From Acidaminococcus timonensis (GTDB lineage Bacteria > Bacillota > Negativicutes > Acidaminococcales > Acidaminococcaceae): DNA of 64,000 nt. The notes under the pieces were generated by a model, which had not been told where the DNA came from, did no database searches, and saw only the letters and a list, made by a program, of their open reading frames with translations. The translations under genes were made by a program, and so were the position numbers. Positions 52,397 to 61,598 of this stretch are shown piece after piece. The stretch is taken from NCBI RefSeq assembly GCF_900106585.1, contig NZ_FNWH01000004.1, positions 62,001 through 126,000 of the forward strand. The letters run 5' to 3'. Numbering within the stretch: the first letter of the stretch is position 1; every line of letters begins with the position of its first letter.

Positions 52397-54262
52397 TTAT
52401 TTCTTGTCCCTGGTCAGTTGATATTTGGTGTGGTTGGCGTCCACCCCCAGGGCCCGCAGCATCCCGAAGAAGACTTCGGTGTTGTCCATGGTGCCCTTGA
52501 AATATTCGGAACCGGGGCCGCCGGCGTTCAGCAGGATATCATCGGCACTGTGGCATTCCTGCGGATCGTCCTTCGGGGTATTGGCCGGCATCAGTTCCGC
52601 CGGATCTCCCGGATGGATACGGGCCGGGTTGGCCTTGGAGCTGGCCTTGGATACCTGATGGAATTCCACTTTGTCACCGATGGTGGACTGTTCCTGTTTG
52701 GTTTCCGTTACGGACAGGGCCGGCGGAGTCGGTTTCTTCATGAAGTGGTAGTTTTCGTAGTATTCCGGATGGTTGGCGTACTGCACGGCCAGGGTTACAT
52801 CGGGATCTGGGTTGTCGGGGAAGCCATCGTGGTCTGCATCCTTGAAGGTGGGGAAGATGGAGTTCTGGTAAACCCGTACGGCTTCCGTGCCCTTCTTGCC
52901 GTCATGTTCATGGTAGGTACCGCTGATGGATACGCCGTGTGCATGGTCCGCCAGGACGATGATCAGGGTATCGTTGCCCCGTTTCTGGTTCCATTTTTCC
53001 GCATATTCGATGGCTTTGTCGAATTCAATGGTATCATACGCAGCCCGCTGCCAATCCATCACGTGCAGCTGCTTGTCGATGGATGCGCCTTCGATCATGG
53101 CGAAGAAACCGTTGGGGTTCTGGGACAGGATGTCCAGGCCCTTCCTGGTCATGTCCATCAGGTTGGGCTGATCGGTGAATCCTTTCAGCACCTGGGGATC
53201 CTTCAGCATTTCCCGGTCGATGTACACGTTCATGGTACCGGTATGGAAAAGGCCCAGCAGGGGTTTGTTGTTGGGAGCGGCCTTCATTTCGGTGGAAGTG
53301 CCGGCAAAGGTGTAGCCCAGATCCTTGAATTCGTTGATGACGTTTTCGTTGTCCTTCCGTTTGGACCCAGGGGTGCTCTTGGGGATGTACCGGGCCGAGC
53401 CGCCGCCCATGATCACATCGGGGCGATGGTAGGCTTCCAGGTAGCTGGAGGCCAGCACGTCCTGGGCAGCACGACGGCGGGTATGGCCGATCATGGCAGC
53501 AGGGGTGGCGTCTGTGGATTCCGCCTGGGTGATCACACCGATGGACATGCCCCGGGTCCGTTTCAGGATTTCAGAGATGTTTTCCACTTTGGGGTCATCC
53601 AGAGGATCCTTGGTGGAGTCTTCGTATACGCCCATGGCGTTCACCACGGATTTGTGGCCGGTGGCATAGGCAGACGCGGAGTTGGCGCTGTCGGTGACCA
53701 GGGAATCATAGCCGCTGGTGGTAATGACCGCGTTGTGGTCCAGTTTTTCCATGGCCAGCAGGTCGTTGTACTTGCCGTTGGTCATGCCCTTGGACAGGAT
53801 CCGGGCGATTTCACGGGCCTGCAGACTCATGCCGTCCCCTACGAACAGGATCACGTTCCTGGCCCGTTTGGGAGCCTTTTCGTTGACCACCGTATATCCG
53901 GCAGCCGAAACGCCCTTTCCGTCAGCATCCTGGGCCGTTACTTTGACGGCGTAGGAGCCGGTCTTGGGGAAGGTCACCCCGTCAGCCCGGTAGGAAACCA
54001 CACCGTTGCCCAGATCTTTGGCTTCCAGTTTCTTGCCAAAGAATTTGTCAGCCGGCTGGCCGTTGACCGTGATGTCAACGTTCTGCAGGTTCCTGGCCCC
54101 TTTCACTTCCACGTCGAAGTCGAATTTGGCCCCTGCCCAGAATTTTGCCTTGTCCACGGGCAGGATGCGGACTTCAGCCGCTTCCACACCGGGCAGCACG
54201 CCCATAAGGGAACCGCCGGCTACAACCGTCAGGATTGCGCGTTTCAGCCACTTGTTATTCAT
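52397..54262 (-). CDS. Alkaline phosphatase, secreted
   Basis: A 621-residue PhoA-superfamily enzyme releasing phosphate from organic esters. A signal peptide (RAILTVVAGGSLMGVLPGVEA) is followed by an Ig-like N-terminal domain of about 100 residues. The catalytic domain has metal ligands in ILFVGDGMS, the nucleophile serine in VTDSANSASAYATGHK, and IEGASIDKQLH and VLADHAHG for zinc and metal binding. It is longer than E. coli PhoA because of the N-terminal domain and a loop (DADHDGFPDNPDPD). A four-repeat Pho box precedes the gene. Confidence 0.93.
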   Translation of the reverse strand: MNNKWLKRAILTVVAGGSLMGVLPGVEAAEVRILPVDKAKFWAGAKFDFDVEVKGARNLQNVDITVNGQPADKFFGKKLEAKDLGNGVVSYRADGVTFPKTGSYAVKVTAQDADGKGVSAAGYTVVNEKAPKRARNVILFVGDGMSLQAREIARILSKGMTNGKYNDLLAMEKLDHNAVITTSGYDSLVTDSANSASAYATGHKSVVNAMGVYEDSTKDPLDDPKVENISEILKRTRGMSIGVITQAESTDATPAAMIGHTRRRAAQDVLASSYLEAYHRPDVIMGGGSARYIPKSTPGSKRKDNENVINEFKDLGYTFAGTSTEMKAAPNNKPLLGLFHTGTMNVYIDREMLKDPQVLKGFTDQPNLMDMTRKGLDILSQNPNGFFAMIEGASIDKQLHVMDWQRAAYDTIEFDKAIEYAEKWNQKRGNDTLIIVLADHAHGVSISGTYHEHDGKKGTEAVRVYQNSIFPTFKDADHDGFPDNPDPDVTLAVQYANHPEYYENYHFMKKPTPPALSVTETKQEQSTIGDKVEFHQVSKASSKANPARIHPGDPAELMPANTPKDDPQECHSADDILLNAGGPGSEYFKGTMDNTEVFFGMLRALGVDANHTKYQLTRDKK

Positions 54263-54333
54263 ACCTTTTGCCTCCTATACTCTTCCCTGTGCTGGTAGAT
54301 GCCCAGGGTTACGATTGAACTTGGTACATGATT

Positions 54334-54387
54334 ACTATAGAAGAGGTGTGTCAGGTTTGAGTCAAGGCTTTGTATAATTTGTGTCAA
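54334..54387 (-). promoter_or_regulatory. Pho box and PhoB-type promoter of the alkaline phosphatase operon
   Basis: Four 7-mers on the minus strand start exactly 11 bp apart: TTGACAC (54381-54387), TATACAA (54370-54376), TTGACTC (54359-54365) and CTGACAC (54348-54354). The last is 8 bp upstream of a -10 TATAGT (54334-54339), so it stands where a -35 box would be. This is the layout of PhoB/PhoP activated promoters, predicting induction by phosphate starvation. Confidence 0.82.
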
Positions 54388-54394
54388 ATTTAAA

Positions 54395-54533
54395 GGGTGT
54401 GAAAAAATACTTTTTCACACCCCGTCACTAGTCACTAGTCACTAGTCACTAGCCACTAGCCACTAGCCGATGGAAGCCAGCTGACGCTGGCGAAATAAAG
54501 GCGCTGTGGATGATTTTTTCACAGCGCCTTCTT
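54395..54533. repeat. Repeat family A, copy 4
   Basis: Hairpin GGGTGTGAAAAA/TTTTTCACACCC, four GTCACTA units and two GCCACTA variants, the core GATGGAAGCCAGCTGACGC, then hairpin GGCGCTGTG/CACAGCGCC (54510-54530). The last hairpin followed by TTTATTT on the minus strand serves as phoU terminator. Confidence 0.85.
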
Positions 54534-55202
54534 TCAATCCATGGTGAACCCGTTGTCGCCTTTCAGCAGGTTCTTTTTCATATACAGCACCCAGTTTCCG
54601 ATGTTGGTCCCGTGGTCAGCCGTGCGTTCCATATATTTCAGCAGCAGCACATAGTCCACATAGGAAGCCACATCTTCCGGGTCTTTCTTGATTTCATCGG
54701 TCAGGGTGGGCAGGATCCGTTCAAAATCCGCATCCACAATATCGTCCTTGTCGCCGATGTAGCGGGCTTTTTCGTCGTCCCCTTCCAGATAGCACCGGAA
54801 GCTTTCTTCCAGCAGGGCCTGCATGTCCTCGTACATTTCCCGGAACCCTGCCGGAGCCTTCACCACCGGTTTCCGTTCCAGGATCCGGGCGATGTACAGC
54901 GCCATATCGGAGCAGTGATCCGCAATCCGTTCCAGTTCACTGAGTACCCGGAACGTACCCATCAGCAGACGCCAGTCGGAGGCCACCGGGGATTGCAGCA
55001 CCTGGATGGTCAGATCCTTCCGCATGATTCCCCGGATCATTTCGTCGAACTTGTCGTCCCCGTCCCGTACCAGCCGGGCCTTGTCCAGATCCCCGGTAAA
55101 CAGGGCATCCTTGGTTTCCTCCAGGGTCTTTTCCAGGGTGCCGATCAGATCCCGCACCTGGTCCTGGATTTCGATCAGATCCTTGATGTAAGCGTCTCTC
55201 AT
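54534..55202 (-). CDS. phoU: Phosphate signalling protein PhoU
   Basis: A 222-residue PhoU with two three-helix bundles. Metal-binding acidic motifs are visible in LSELERIADHCSDMA near residue 75 and LLKYMERTADHGTNIGNWV near 185. It restrains phosphate uptake and PhoR/PhoB signalling. The start at 55202 (MRDAYIKDL) has GAGGAG upstream; the longer frame would overlap pstB. Last gene of pstSCAB-phoU. Confidence 0.96.
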   Translation of the reverse strand: MRDAYIKDLIEIQDQVRDLIGTLEKTLEETKDALFTGDLDKARLVRDGDDKFDEMIRGIMRKDLTIQVLQSPVASDWRLLMGTFRVLSELERIADHCSDMALYIARILERKPVVKAPAGFREMYEDMQALLEESFRCYLEGDDEKARYIGDKDDIVDADFERILPTLTDEIKKDPEDVASYVDYVLLLKYMERTADHGTNIGNWVLYMKKNLLKGDNGFTMD

Positions 55203-55215
55203 AGCGTCTCCTCTC

Positions 55216-56001
55216 TCAACCGAACCGACCCGTGATATACGATTCCGTCCGAGGTTCGGAAGGATTGGTGAACAGGGTTTCGGTATCATTCATTTCCACC
55301 AGCTCGCCCAGGTAGAAGAACGCCGTCTTGTCGGAAATACGGCTGGCCTGCTGCATGTTGTGGGTGACGATGACGATGGTGTACTCCTTTTTCAGTTCCA
55401 GGGCCAGGTCTTCGATCTTCTGGGTGGAAATGGGGTCCAGGGCAGAAGTGGGTTCATCCATGAGGATGACGGAAGGCTGGGCAGCCAGGGTCCGGGCAAT
55501 GCACAGACGCTGCTGCTGCCCGCCGGACAGGCCCAGGGCACTTTTGTCCAGCCGGTCTTTCAGTTCGTCCCAGATGGCAGCCTGCCGCAGGCTTTTTTCC
55601 ACGATTTCCGTCAGCTGGGCCTTGTTGGTGATGCCCTGCACACGGGGTCCGTAAGCCACGTTATCGAAAATGCTCTTGGGGAAAGGAGAAGGCTGCTGGA
55701 ATACCATACCGACACGGTACCGCAGGGCCAGCGGATCCACTTCCTTGAAGATGTCCTTCCCCTCGAACAGGATCGTCCCTTCCACCCGGCAGCCGGACAC
55801 CCAGTCGTTCATCCGGTTCAGGGTCTTCAGCAGCGTGGATTTCCCGCAGCCGGAAGGTCCGATCAGAGCGGTGATCTCGTTGCGTTTCACTTTCATATTG
55901 ATATCTTTCAGCGCCTGGTGTTTGCCATAAAACAAATTCAGGTGCTGGATGTCGAAGACCAGCTCTTCCGGAGAAGCGGTCTTCTGTTCAGTCTCATTCA
56001 T
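55216..56001 (-). CDS. pstB: Phosphate ABC transporter ATPase
   Basis: A 261-residue ATPase. Walker A is [11 protein letters not shown], the Q-loop [20 protein letters not shown] is diagnostic of PstB, the signature is [13 protein letters not shown] and Walker B is [12 protein letters not shown]. It overlaps pstA by 8 bp. Confidence 0.98.
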   Translation of the reverse strand: MNETEQKTASPEELVFDIQHLNLFYGKHQALKDINMKVKRNEITALIGPSGCGKSTLLKTLNRMNDWVSGCRVEGTILFEGKDIFKEVDPLALRYRVGMVFQQPSPFPKSIFDNVAYGPRVQGITNKAQLTEIVEKSLRQAAIWDELKDRLDKSALGLSGGQQQRLCIARTLAAQPSVILMDEPTSALDPISTQKIEDLALELKKEYTIVIVTHNMQQASRISDKTAFFYLGELVEMNDTETLFTNPSEPRTESYITGRFG

Positions 56002-56866
56002 CTGCAGTTCCCTCCATCTTCTTTTCCAGGCGCCAGCTGATATACCGGGCCAGCACGTTGAACAGGACCACCACCAGCATCAGGATGGCGGAGGTCAGGC
56101 CGGCGATTTTCCCGGCATCGGGGCTCAGGGCCTCGGTCCGCATGACCCATACGTGCAGGGCCAGGGTTTCGCCGGGCCGAAACGGGTTCAGCGGGCACGT
56201 GGCCGAACTGAGATCCCAGTTGCTCCAGTCGATGTCCGTACTCATGCCGGCGGTAAACATCAGCGCGGCAGCTTCCCCGAACCCACGGCCGGCAGCCAGG
56301 ATCAGGCCGGTCATGATCCGGGGCAGACAGGCAGGCAGCAGCACGTTCCAGATGGTCTGCCACTTGGAAGCGCCCAGTCCCAAGCTGCCCAGGGTGTATT
56401 CCGGCGGAAGGTCTTTCAGGGCGTTTTCCGTAACGGAAACCATGAGAGGCAGGGTCAGGATGGACACCGATAAGGCACCGGCCATCAGGTTCCACTGGGA
56501 ACCGGTCATCACGATGAAGACCAGGTAACCGAACAGGCCGACTACAATGGAAGGCAGGGAAGACAGGGTCTCCACAGCCATCCGGATCCAGTTGGTCAGT
56601 TTCCCGTCCGTGGCATATTCTGCCAGATAGACCCCGGCAGGAATGCCCCACAGGGCACTGATGATCAGGGCCAGCACCACCAGGTACAGGGTATTGAAGA
56701 ACATATCCCGGATGCCCAGCAGCATGTCACTGCTCAGGCCGGAAATGCCCTGGCCCACCACCAGGGCAATGAATGCGAAGAGCAGGATGGCAGAGCCATA
56801 GGCTCCGGCGGTGAACAGCCCGCTCATGAGCCGATTCATGGCTCTTTTATGTGCTAAACCGTTCAT
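55994..56866 (-). CDS. pstA: Phosphate ABC transporter permease
   Basis: A 290-residue permease with about six membrane spans. Family motifs are [33 protein letters not shown] and [20 protein letters not shown], which is the EAA loop. It starts 3 bp after pstC and has GGAGG upstream. Confidence 0.97.
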   Translation of the reverse strand: MNGLAHKRAMNRLMSGLFTAGAYGSAILLFAFIALVVGQGISGLSSDMLLGIRDMFFNTLYLVVLALIISALWGIPAGVYLAEYATDGKLTNWIRMAVETLSSLPSIVVGLFGYLVFIVMTGSQWNLMAGALSVSILTLPLMVSVTENALKDLPPEYTLGSLGLGASKWQTIWNVLLPACLPRIMTGLILAAGRGFGEAAALMFTAGMSTDIDWSNWDLSSATCPLNPFRPGETLALHVWVMRTEALSPDAGKIAGLTSAILMLVVVLFNVLARYISWRLEKKMEGTADE

Positions 56867-56869
56867 GGC

Positions 56870-57799
56870 TTACTCCTCCTCTTTCAGTTTCATGGGATCT
56901 TTTCCGAAATGGTGGATGATAAAGATCAGGATAAAGGAAATCACGAACAGCAGCAGGCCCAGGGTCCACAGGGCTGCACTGTATTCGCCGCCTTCCATGG
57001 CACCGCCCATATCGTTGGCGATCACCGTGGTCATGGTGGATGCCGGCAGGAACAGGGAGGTGGGGAACCGTTTCATCTGGCCGATGACCATGGCCACCGC
57101 CAGGGCTTCACCCAGGGCACGGGCCAGGCCCAGCACCACCCCGGTGAAGATCCCCCGCTGGGCAGCAGGCAGGATCACGTTGCGGATGGTTTCCCAGCGG
57201 GTGGCCCCCAGGCCATAGGAAGCATCCCGCCAGCTCCTGGGGACAGCCAGCATGGCGTCGGCGGCCATGGTGGTGATGACCGGGAAGATCATCACGGCCA
57301 GGACCAGTGCCGCGGCCAGCACGGAAAAGCCGAAGGGCATGGGGAAGATCTTGCGCAGGAACGGTACCAGGACCGTCAGACCCACCCAGCCGTAAATTAC
57401 AGAAGGGATACCGGTGAACATTTCTACAATGGGGCGGATGATCCGCTGTACGGCCGGACCGGCCATTTCCGACATGTAGATGGCGGCTGCCAGGCTCACC
57501 GGCAGGGCAATCACCAGGCTCAGGAAGCAGGTAACCAGGGAGCCGCTGATGAACATGGCCGCCCCCACCTGGCCACCGCCTTCCATGGTATCACTGGGTT
57601 TCCAGGCTCCGGAGAACAGGAACTCGGTGATGCTGTGCCCAAAATCCCAAAAGGTGCCGCTCCCCTTCACCAGAAGGAAAGCGGCCATCAGGAAAGGAAG
57701 CAGGGCCGCTGCAATGCCACAGGCCGTGATGACGGACTGTGACAGAGCCTCTTTGCGGTGGACCTGCGTCAATTTTTTCGTTACCGTTTCATCAATCAT
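56870..57799 (-). CDS. pstC: Phosphate ABC transporter permease
   Basis: A 309-residue permease, with about six spans. It includes AAAIYMSEMAGPAVQRIIRP, EMFTGIPSVIYGWVGL and ASYGLGATRWETIRNVILPA (EAA loop). The start at 57799 (MIDETVTKK) lies inside the end of pstS, a 8-bp overlap; an ATG nine bases earlier is also possible. No strong ribosome binding site is seen, so coupling to pstS is likely. Confidence 0.95.
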   Translation of the reverse strand: MIDETVTKKLTQVHRKEALSQSVITACGIAAALLPFLMAAFLLVKGSGTFWDFGHSITEFLFSGAWKPSDTMEGGGQVGAAMFISGSLVTCFLSLVIALPVSLAAAIYMSEMAGPAVQRIIRPIVEMFTGIPSVIYGWVGLTVLVPFLRKIFPMPFGFSVLAAALVLAVMIFPVITTMAADAMLAVPRSWRDASYGLGATRWETIRNVILPAAQRGIFTGVVLGLARALGEALAVAMVIGQMKRFPTSLFLPASTMTTVIANDMGGAMEGGEYSAALWTLGLLLFVISFILIFIIHHFGKDPMKLKEEE

Positions 57800-58694
57800 G
57801 AGCGGCATCTTTGACTTGCATCTTGCTGCTGACACCATACCCCAGCTCCTCGATCCGTTTGCCATAGTCGGCAGACAACAGGTAATCCAGGAAAGCTTTT
57901 ACAGCGGCTTTCGGATTTTTCTTGGTGTAAACATGTTCATAGCCCCACACATTGTATTTGCCGGAGTAGGTGTTTTCCAGAGTGGGAGCCACACCGTCGA
58001 TGGAAATGGTGGCAACCGTGTCATTCCTGGTCAGGTAGGGCAGGGCCACATACCCGATGGCGCCCTTGTTCTGGGCTACGCTCTGTACCAGCAGGCCGGA
58101 GTTATCGGTTTCCAGGGATTTGTTGGAAGCTTCTTCCGCACCGCCCAGGGCATATTTGGCGAACAGGGCACGGGTACCGGAAGTCTTGGGCCGGGTTACC
58201 AGGGTAATGGGTTCATCCGGGCCGCCCACTTCTTTCCAGTTGGTGACTTTGGCCGTGAAGATATCGGTCAGCTGTTGTTTGGTCAGGCTCTTGACTTTTT
58301 CGGCCACGTCCTTGTTCACAATGGTGGCAACCGTCATGACGCAGATCTTATGGTCTTCCAGTTCAGCTGCTTTTTCTTTCGGCAGTTTGGAGGCTGCAGG
58401 CACATCGGAGTTCCCCATGTCTACGGAACCTTCAGAAACCTGTTTCAGGCCCATGCCGGAACCGCCGGCGTTCAGGCTGATGCTCACATCTTTATGCTGT
58501 TTCTTGAAGCTTGCCGCTGCATCCTTGACCAGAGGCAGCAGGGCAGAAGAACCGGAACCGGTAATGTTGCCGCTGACTGCAGCCGGTTTCTTGGTATCTG
58601 CCGCTTTTTGTCCGCCGCACCCTGCAGCGCCCAGGACCATCATCCCGGCCAGTACCGTAACGGCCAATTTTCTCCATTTGCTTTTCAACATCAT
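57792..58694 (-). CDS. pstS: Phosphate-binding lipoprotein PstS
   Basis: A 300-residue phosphate receptor with a lipoprotein signal peptide (VTVLAGMMVLGAAGC). Phosphate-site segments are NITGSGSSALLPLV, LNAGGSGMGLKQVSEGSVDMG (as LNAGGSGMGLKQ and SVDMGNSD) and RPKTSGTRALF. First gene of pstSCAB-phoU, behind a probable Pho box. Ribosome binding site GGGAG 8 nt from the ATG. Confidence 0.97.
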   Translation of the reverse strand: MMLKSKWRKLAVTVLAGMMVLGAAGCGGQKAADTKKPAAVSGNITGSGSSALLPLVKDAAASFKKQHKDVSISLNAGGSGMGLKQVSEGSVDMGNSDVPAASKLPKEKAAELEDHKICVMTVATIVNKDVAEKVKSLTKQQLTDIFTAKVTNWKEVGGPDEPITLVTRPKTSGTRALFAKYALGGAEEASNKSLETDNSGLLVQSVAQNKGAIGYVALPYLTRNDTVATISIDGVAPTLENTYSGKYNVWGYEHVYTKKNPKAAVKAFLDYLLSADYGKRIEELGYGVSSKMQVKDAAHD

Positions 58695-58745
58695 CTCATC
58701 GCTCCCTTGTCATTCTTCAAGATGGTAGGTTTTGTTTTTGCTATA

Positions 58746-58803
58746 GCTATAAGATATCAGCCCAATGTAAAAACTAAAGGCAGGGTATTGTAAAGAATTG
58801 TAA
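58746..58803 (-). promoter_or_regulatory. Probable Pho box upstream of pstS
   Basis: Minus strand: TTACAAT (58797-58803), TTACAAT (58787-58793) and TTACATT (58764-58770), with a weak unit between (about 58775), so spacing is near 10-12 bp. A -10-like TATAGC is at 58746-58751. The spacing is less regular than in the alkaline phosphatase promoter. Confidence 0.55.
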
Positions 58804-58813
58804 AAAATGAAAC

Positions 58814-58904
58814 GGGAGCTGTGAAGGATTTCACAGCTCCCGTTCGTGGTTAGTGATTCGTGATTAGTGACTAGCAAATTCCGTCTACGAATGACCAGTG
58901 ACTA
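58814..58904. repeat. Degenerate repeat family A-like element
   Basis: Hairpin GGGAGCTGTGAA/TTCACAGCTCCC (58814-58840), then diverged 7-bp units (TTAGTGATTCGTGATTAGTGACTAG). The conserved core is missing. It lies between nspC (stop 58908) and the pstS promoter and probably ends the polyamine operon. Confidence 0.6.
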
Positions 58905-58907
58905 TTT

Positions 58908-60122
58908 TTACTTCCCCAGCCTCATCTTGAAATCTTCGTACCCGAAGTGCTTCAGGACTTTCACCGTTCCGTCCTCTTCCAGCACGTCGATGTCCGGCAG
59001 GGGCATTCCGTTAAATGTGTTGTTCTTGCAGGTGGTGTAGATGGCCATATCGCCGAACAGCAGCAGGTCCCCCACTTCCAGGTCTCCGTCGAAACTGTAG
59101 TCCCCCACCACGTCTCCGGACAGGCAGGTGGCACTGCCCAGGCGCCAGGTTTTCTGCTTTTCGCCCTGGTCCCCGGCACCATAAAGCGGCGGCCGATAGG
59201 GCATCTCCAGTACGTCCGGCATATGGCAGGCAGCGCTGGTGTCCAGGATGGCAATGTTCACATCTCCGTTCCGTGTCACGTCCAGTACCCGGGTGGCCAG
59301 GTAGCCGGCGTTCAGGGCACAGGCCTCACCCGGTTCCAGGTACACGGTGACGCCCCATTGTTTCTGAGCCCACCGGATGCATTCCTCCAGCAGGGGGATG
59401 TGGTACCCCGGGCGGGTGATGTGGTGCCCGCCCCCCATGTTCACCCATTCCATCCGGGGCAGCACATCGCCGAACTTCTCTTCTACAGCCCTCAGGGTGG
59501 TCTTCAGATCATCCGCATCCTGTTCACACAGGGTATGGAAGTGGATCCCGTCCAGAAGGTCCACCAGGTCCGGCGTCATCTGGGCCTCCCACTGGGTCCG
59601 TGTGGTGCCCATGCGGCTCCCGGGGGAACAGGGATCATAGATGGCATGGCCCTCCTGGGTGGAGCACTCCGGATTGATCCGCAACCCCAGGCTCTTCCCC
59701 GCTTTTTTGGCCATGGGCCCGAAGGTGGCCAGCTGCCGGGGCGAGTTGAACACGATGTGGTCCGCCACCTGGCAGACCTCTTCCATCTGGTCCGCCCGGT
59801 AGGCGCCGCAGAACACGTGGACTTCCTTGCTGCCCATTGCCTCCCGGCCCAGCCGGGCTTCGTACAGACCACTGGCCTCGGTGCCGGCCACATAGGGTTC
59901 CAGCACCGGATACAGGTCATAGTTGGAAAAGGCCTTCTGGGCCAGCAAAATCCGGCAGCCCGTCCGGTCCTGCACCCCCTTCAGGATTTCTCCGTTGTGG
60001 CGCAGGGCCGCCTTGTCCAGGATGTAACAGGGGGTCGCCAGCTGCCCGAAGGCCTGTTCCGGCGACTTTTCCCCCAAACCGGCAAAAGCGGGACGATTGT
60101 CCCGCACCTTCTGCCAGTCCAT
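58908..60122 (-). CDS. nspC: Carboxynorspermidine/carboxyspermidine decarboxylase
   Basis: A 404-residue PLP enzyme of fold type III that makes spermidine or norspermidine from the carboxy intermediate. The PLP lysine lies in ILLAQKAFSNY near residue 63. Other family motifs are FHTLCEQDADDL, NMGGGHHITRPGY (PLP phosphate region) and EPGEACALNAGYL. Length fits NspC. Start and stop overlap with the upstream dehydrogenase as TAATG, so the pair is coupled. Confidence 0.95.
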   Translation of the reverse strand: MDWQKVRDNRPAFAGLGEKSPEQAFGQLATPCYILDKAALRHNGEILKGVQDRTGCRILLAQKAFSNYDLYPVLEPYVAGTEASGLYEARLGREAMGSKEVHVFCGAYRADQMEEVCQVADHIVFNSPRQLATFGPMAKKAGKSLGLRINPECSTQEGHAIYDPCSPGSRMGTTRTQWEAQMTPDLVDLLDGIHFHTLCEQDADDLKTTLRAVEEKFGDVLPRMEWVNMGGGHHITRPGYHIPLLEECIRWAQKQWGVTVYLEPGEACALNAGYLATRVLDVTRNGDVNIAILDTSAACHMPDVLEMPYRPPLYGAGDQGEKQKTWRLGSATCLSGDVVGDYSFDGDLEVGDLLLFGDMAIYTTCKNNTFNGMPLPDIDVLEEDGTVKVLKHFGYEDFKMRLGK

Positions 60123-61381
60123 TATTTCACCAGTTCCGGATGGCTGGATTCGCTCTTGGGCAGGCCGTATTTATCCAGCGCAGCCAGGAACGGATCCGGA
60201 TCCAGTTCTTCCACAGTGTGTACGCCCGGTTTCGTCCATTTGCCGGTCAGCAGCATCAGGGCACCGCACATGGCCGGTACGCCGGTGGTGTAGCTGATGG
60301 CCTGGCTGCCCACTTCCCGGTAGCAGGCCTGATGGTCGCACACATTATAGATGTAGTAGGTCTTGTCCTTGCCGTCCTTCTTGCCGGTGAAGATGCAGCC
60401 GATGTTGGTCTTGCCCTTCGTCCGGGGCCCCAGGCTGGCCGGATCCGGCAGCAGGGCCTTCAGGAACTTGATGGGAACGATTTCATGCCCTTCGAAGTTG
60501 ATGGGCGTGGTGGACAGCATCCCCACATCCTCCAGGCAGTGCATATGGTCCAGATAGCTCTGGCCGAAGGTCATGAAGAAGCGGATCCGCTTCACCCCGG
60601 GGATGTTCTTGGCCAGGCTTTCGATTTCTTCGTGATGGAGCAGGTACATGTCCTTTTCGCCCACCTGGTCGAAGTTGTATTCCCGTTTGATGCTCATGGC
60701 CGGTACTTCCACCCAGTGGCCGTTTTCCCAGTAGCTGCCGGGAGCGGAGACTTCCCGCAGGTTCACTTCCGGGTTGAAGTTGGTGGCAAAGGCATAGCCA
60801 TGGTCGCCACCGTTGCAGTCCAGGATGTCGATGGTATCAATGGTGTCGAATTCATGCTTCTGGGCATAGGCACAGTAAGCCTGGGTCACGCCCGGGTCGA
60901 AGCCACAGCCCAGCAGGGCGGTCAGACCGGCCTTTTCGAATTTTTCTTTGTAGGCCCATTGCCAGCTGTAATCGAAGTAGGCAGAGAAGCCTTCCTCCTT
61001 ACAGCGCTTTTCGTAAATGGCCCGCCATTTGGGATCGTCGGTGTCTTCCGGTTCGTAGTTGGCCGTATCCATGTAGTTCACGCCGCAGGCCAGGCAGGCA
61101 TCCATGATGGTCAGATCCTGGTAGGGCAGGGCGATGTTCATGACCAGGTCGGGCTTGTAGCTCTTGATCAGGTCGATGACCTGGTCCACATGATCAGCGT
61201 CCACCTGGGCGGTGGTCACTTTCGTTTGGGTTTTGCCGGCCAGTTTGGCGGCCAGGGCATCGCATTTGGATTTGGTGCGGCTGGCAATGCACAATTCCGT
61301 GAACACATCACTGGCCTGGCAGCATTTCTGGATGGCGACGGAAGCCACACCGCCGCAGCCGATAACAAGTACTCTACTCAT
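60122..61381 (-). CDS. Carboxynorspermidine/carboxyspermidine dehydrogenase (saccharopine dehydrogenase family)
   Basis: A 419-residue NADPH-dependent enzyme that condenses putrescine or diaminopropane with aspartate semialdehyde. The nucleotide loop is LVIGCGGVASVAIQKC at the N-terminus. It shows further IASRTKSKCDAL, MDTANYEPEDTDDPKW and LGCGFDPGVTQAYCAYA, all typical of the CANSDH/CASDH branch rather than lysine-forming saccharopine dehydrogenase. Its partner decarboxylase follows immediately. Confidence 0.93.
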   Translation of the reverse strand: MSRVLVIGCGGVASVAIQKCCQASDVFTELCIASRTKSKCDALAAKLAGKTQTKVTTAQVDADHVDQVIDLIKSYKPDLVMNIALPYQDLTIMDACLACGVNYMDTANYEPEDTDDPKWRAIYEKRCKEEGFSAYFDYSWQWAYKEKFEKAGLTALLGCGFDPGVTQAYCAYAQKHEFDTIDTIDILDCNGGDHGYAFATNFNPEVNLREVSAPGSYWENGHWVEVPAMSIKREYNFDQVGEKDMYLLHHEEIESLAKNIPGVKRIRFFMTFGQSYLDHMHCLEDVGMLSTTPINFEGHEIVPIKFLKALLPDPASLGPRTKGKTNIGCIFTGKKDGKDKTYYIYNVCDHQACYREVGSQAISYTTGVPAMCGALMLLTGKWTKPGVHTVEELDPDPFLAALDKYGLPKSESSHPELVK

Positions 61382-61439
61382 GGAAATCCCCTCCTCAGGT
61401 ATACAGTGAATCTATAGGTAGAAAAGCAGTTAAAATACA

Positions 61440-61597
61440 TTGTGTCCCCCTGCGACGGAGACGACGAATAGGAGTCTCCTAGTCCCGTGGAAAAGGGGGA
61501 AAGGACCCGCTTGCGGGTAGGGGGTCCCACACCCGATGTGCAACCCCTCCACCAGCCATTCGGCTGGTCCCCCTCCCCTTTCAGGGGAGGACAAATC
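61440..61597. repeat. Hairpin-rich intergenic block (repeat family C)
   Basis: About 155 bp between speB and the dehydrogenase gene, with several nested inverted repeats: GGAGAC/GTCTCC, GACCCGCTTGCGGGTAGGGGGTC, CCAGCCATTCGGCTGG and CCCCTCCCCTTTCAGGGGAGG. Blocks with this phrase are, to my knowledge, common in gut Firmicutes genomes. It does not encode a convincing protein. It is the only sizeable gap in the polyamine operon. Confidence 0.65.
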
Positions 61598-61598
61598 T

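Noticed and set aside
54424-54470. Short CRISPR or attachment site at the GTCACTA arrays
   Set aside because: Units are 7 bp and contiguous, and occur between terminator hairpins at several loci; no integrase nearby.
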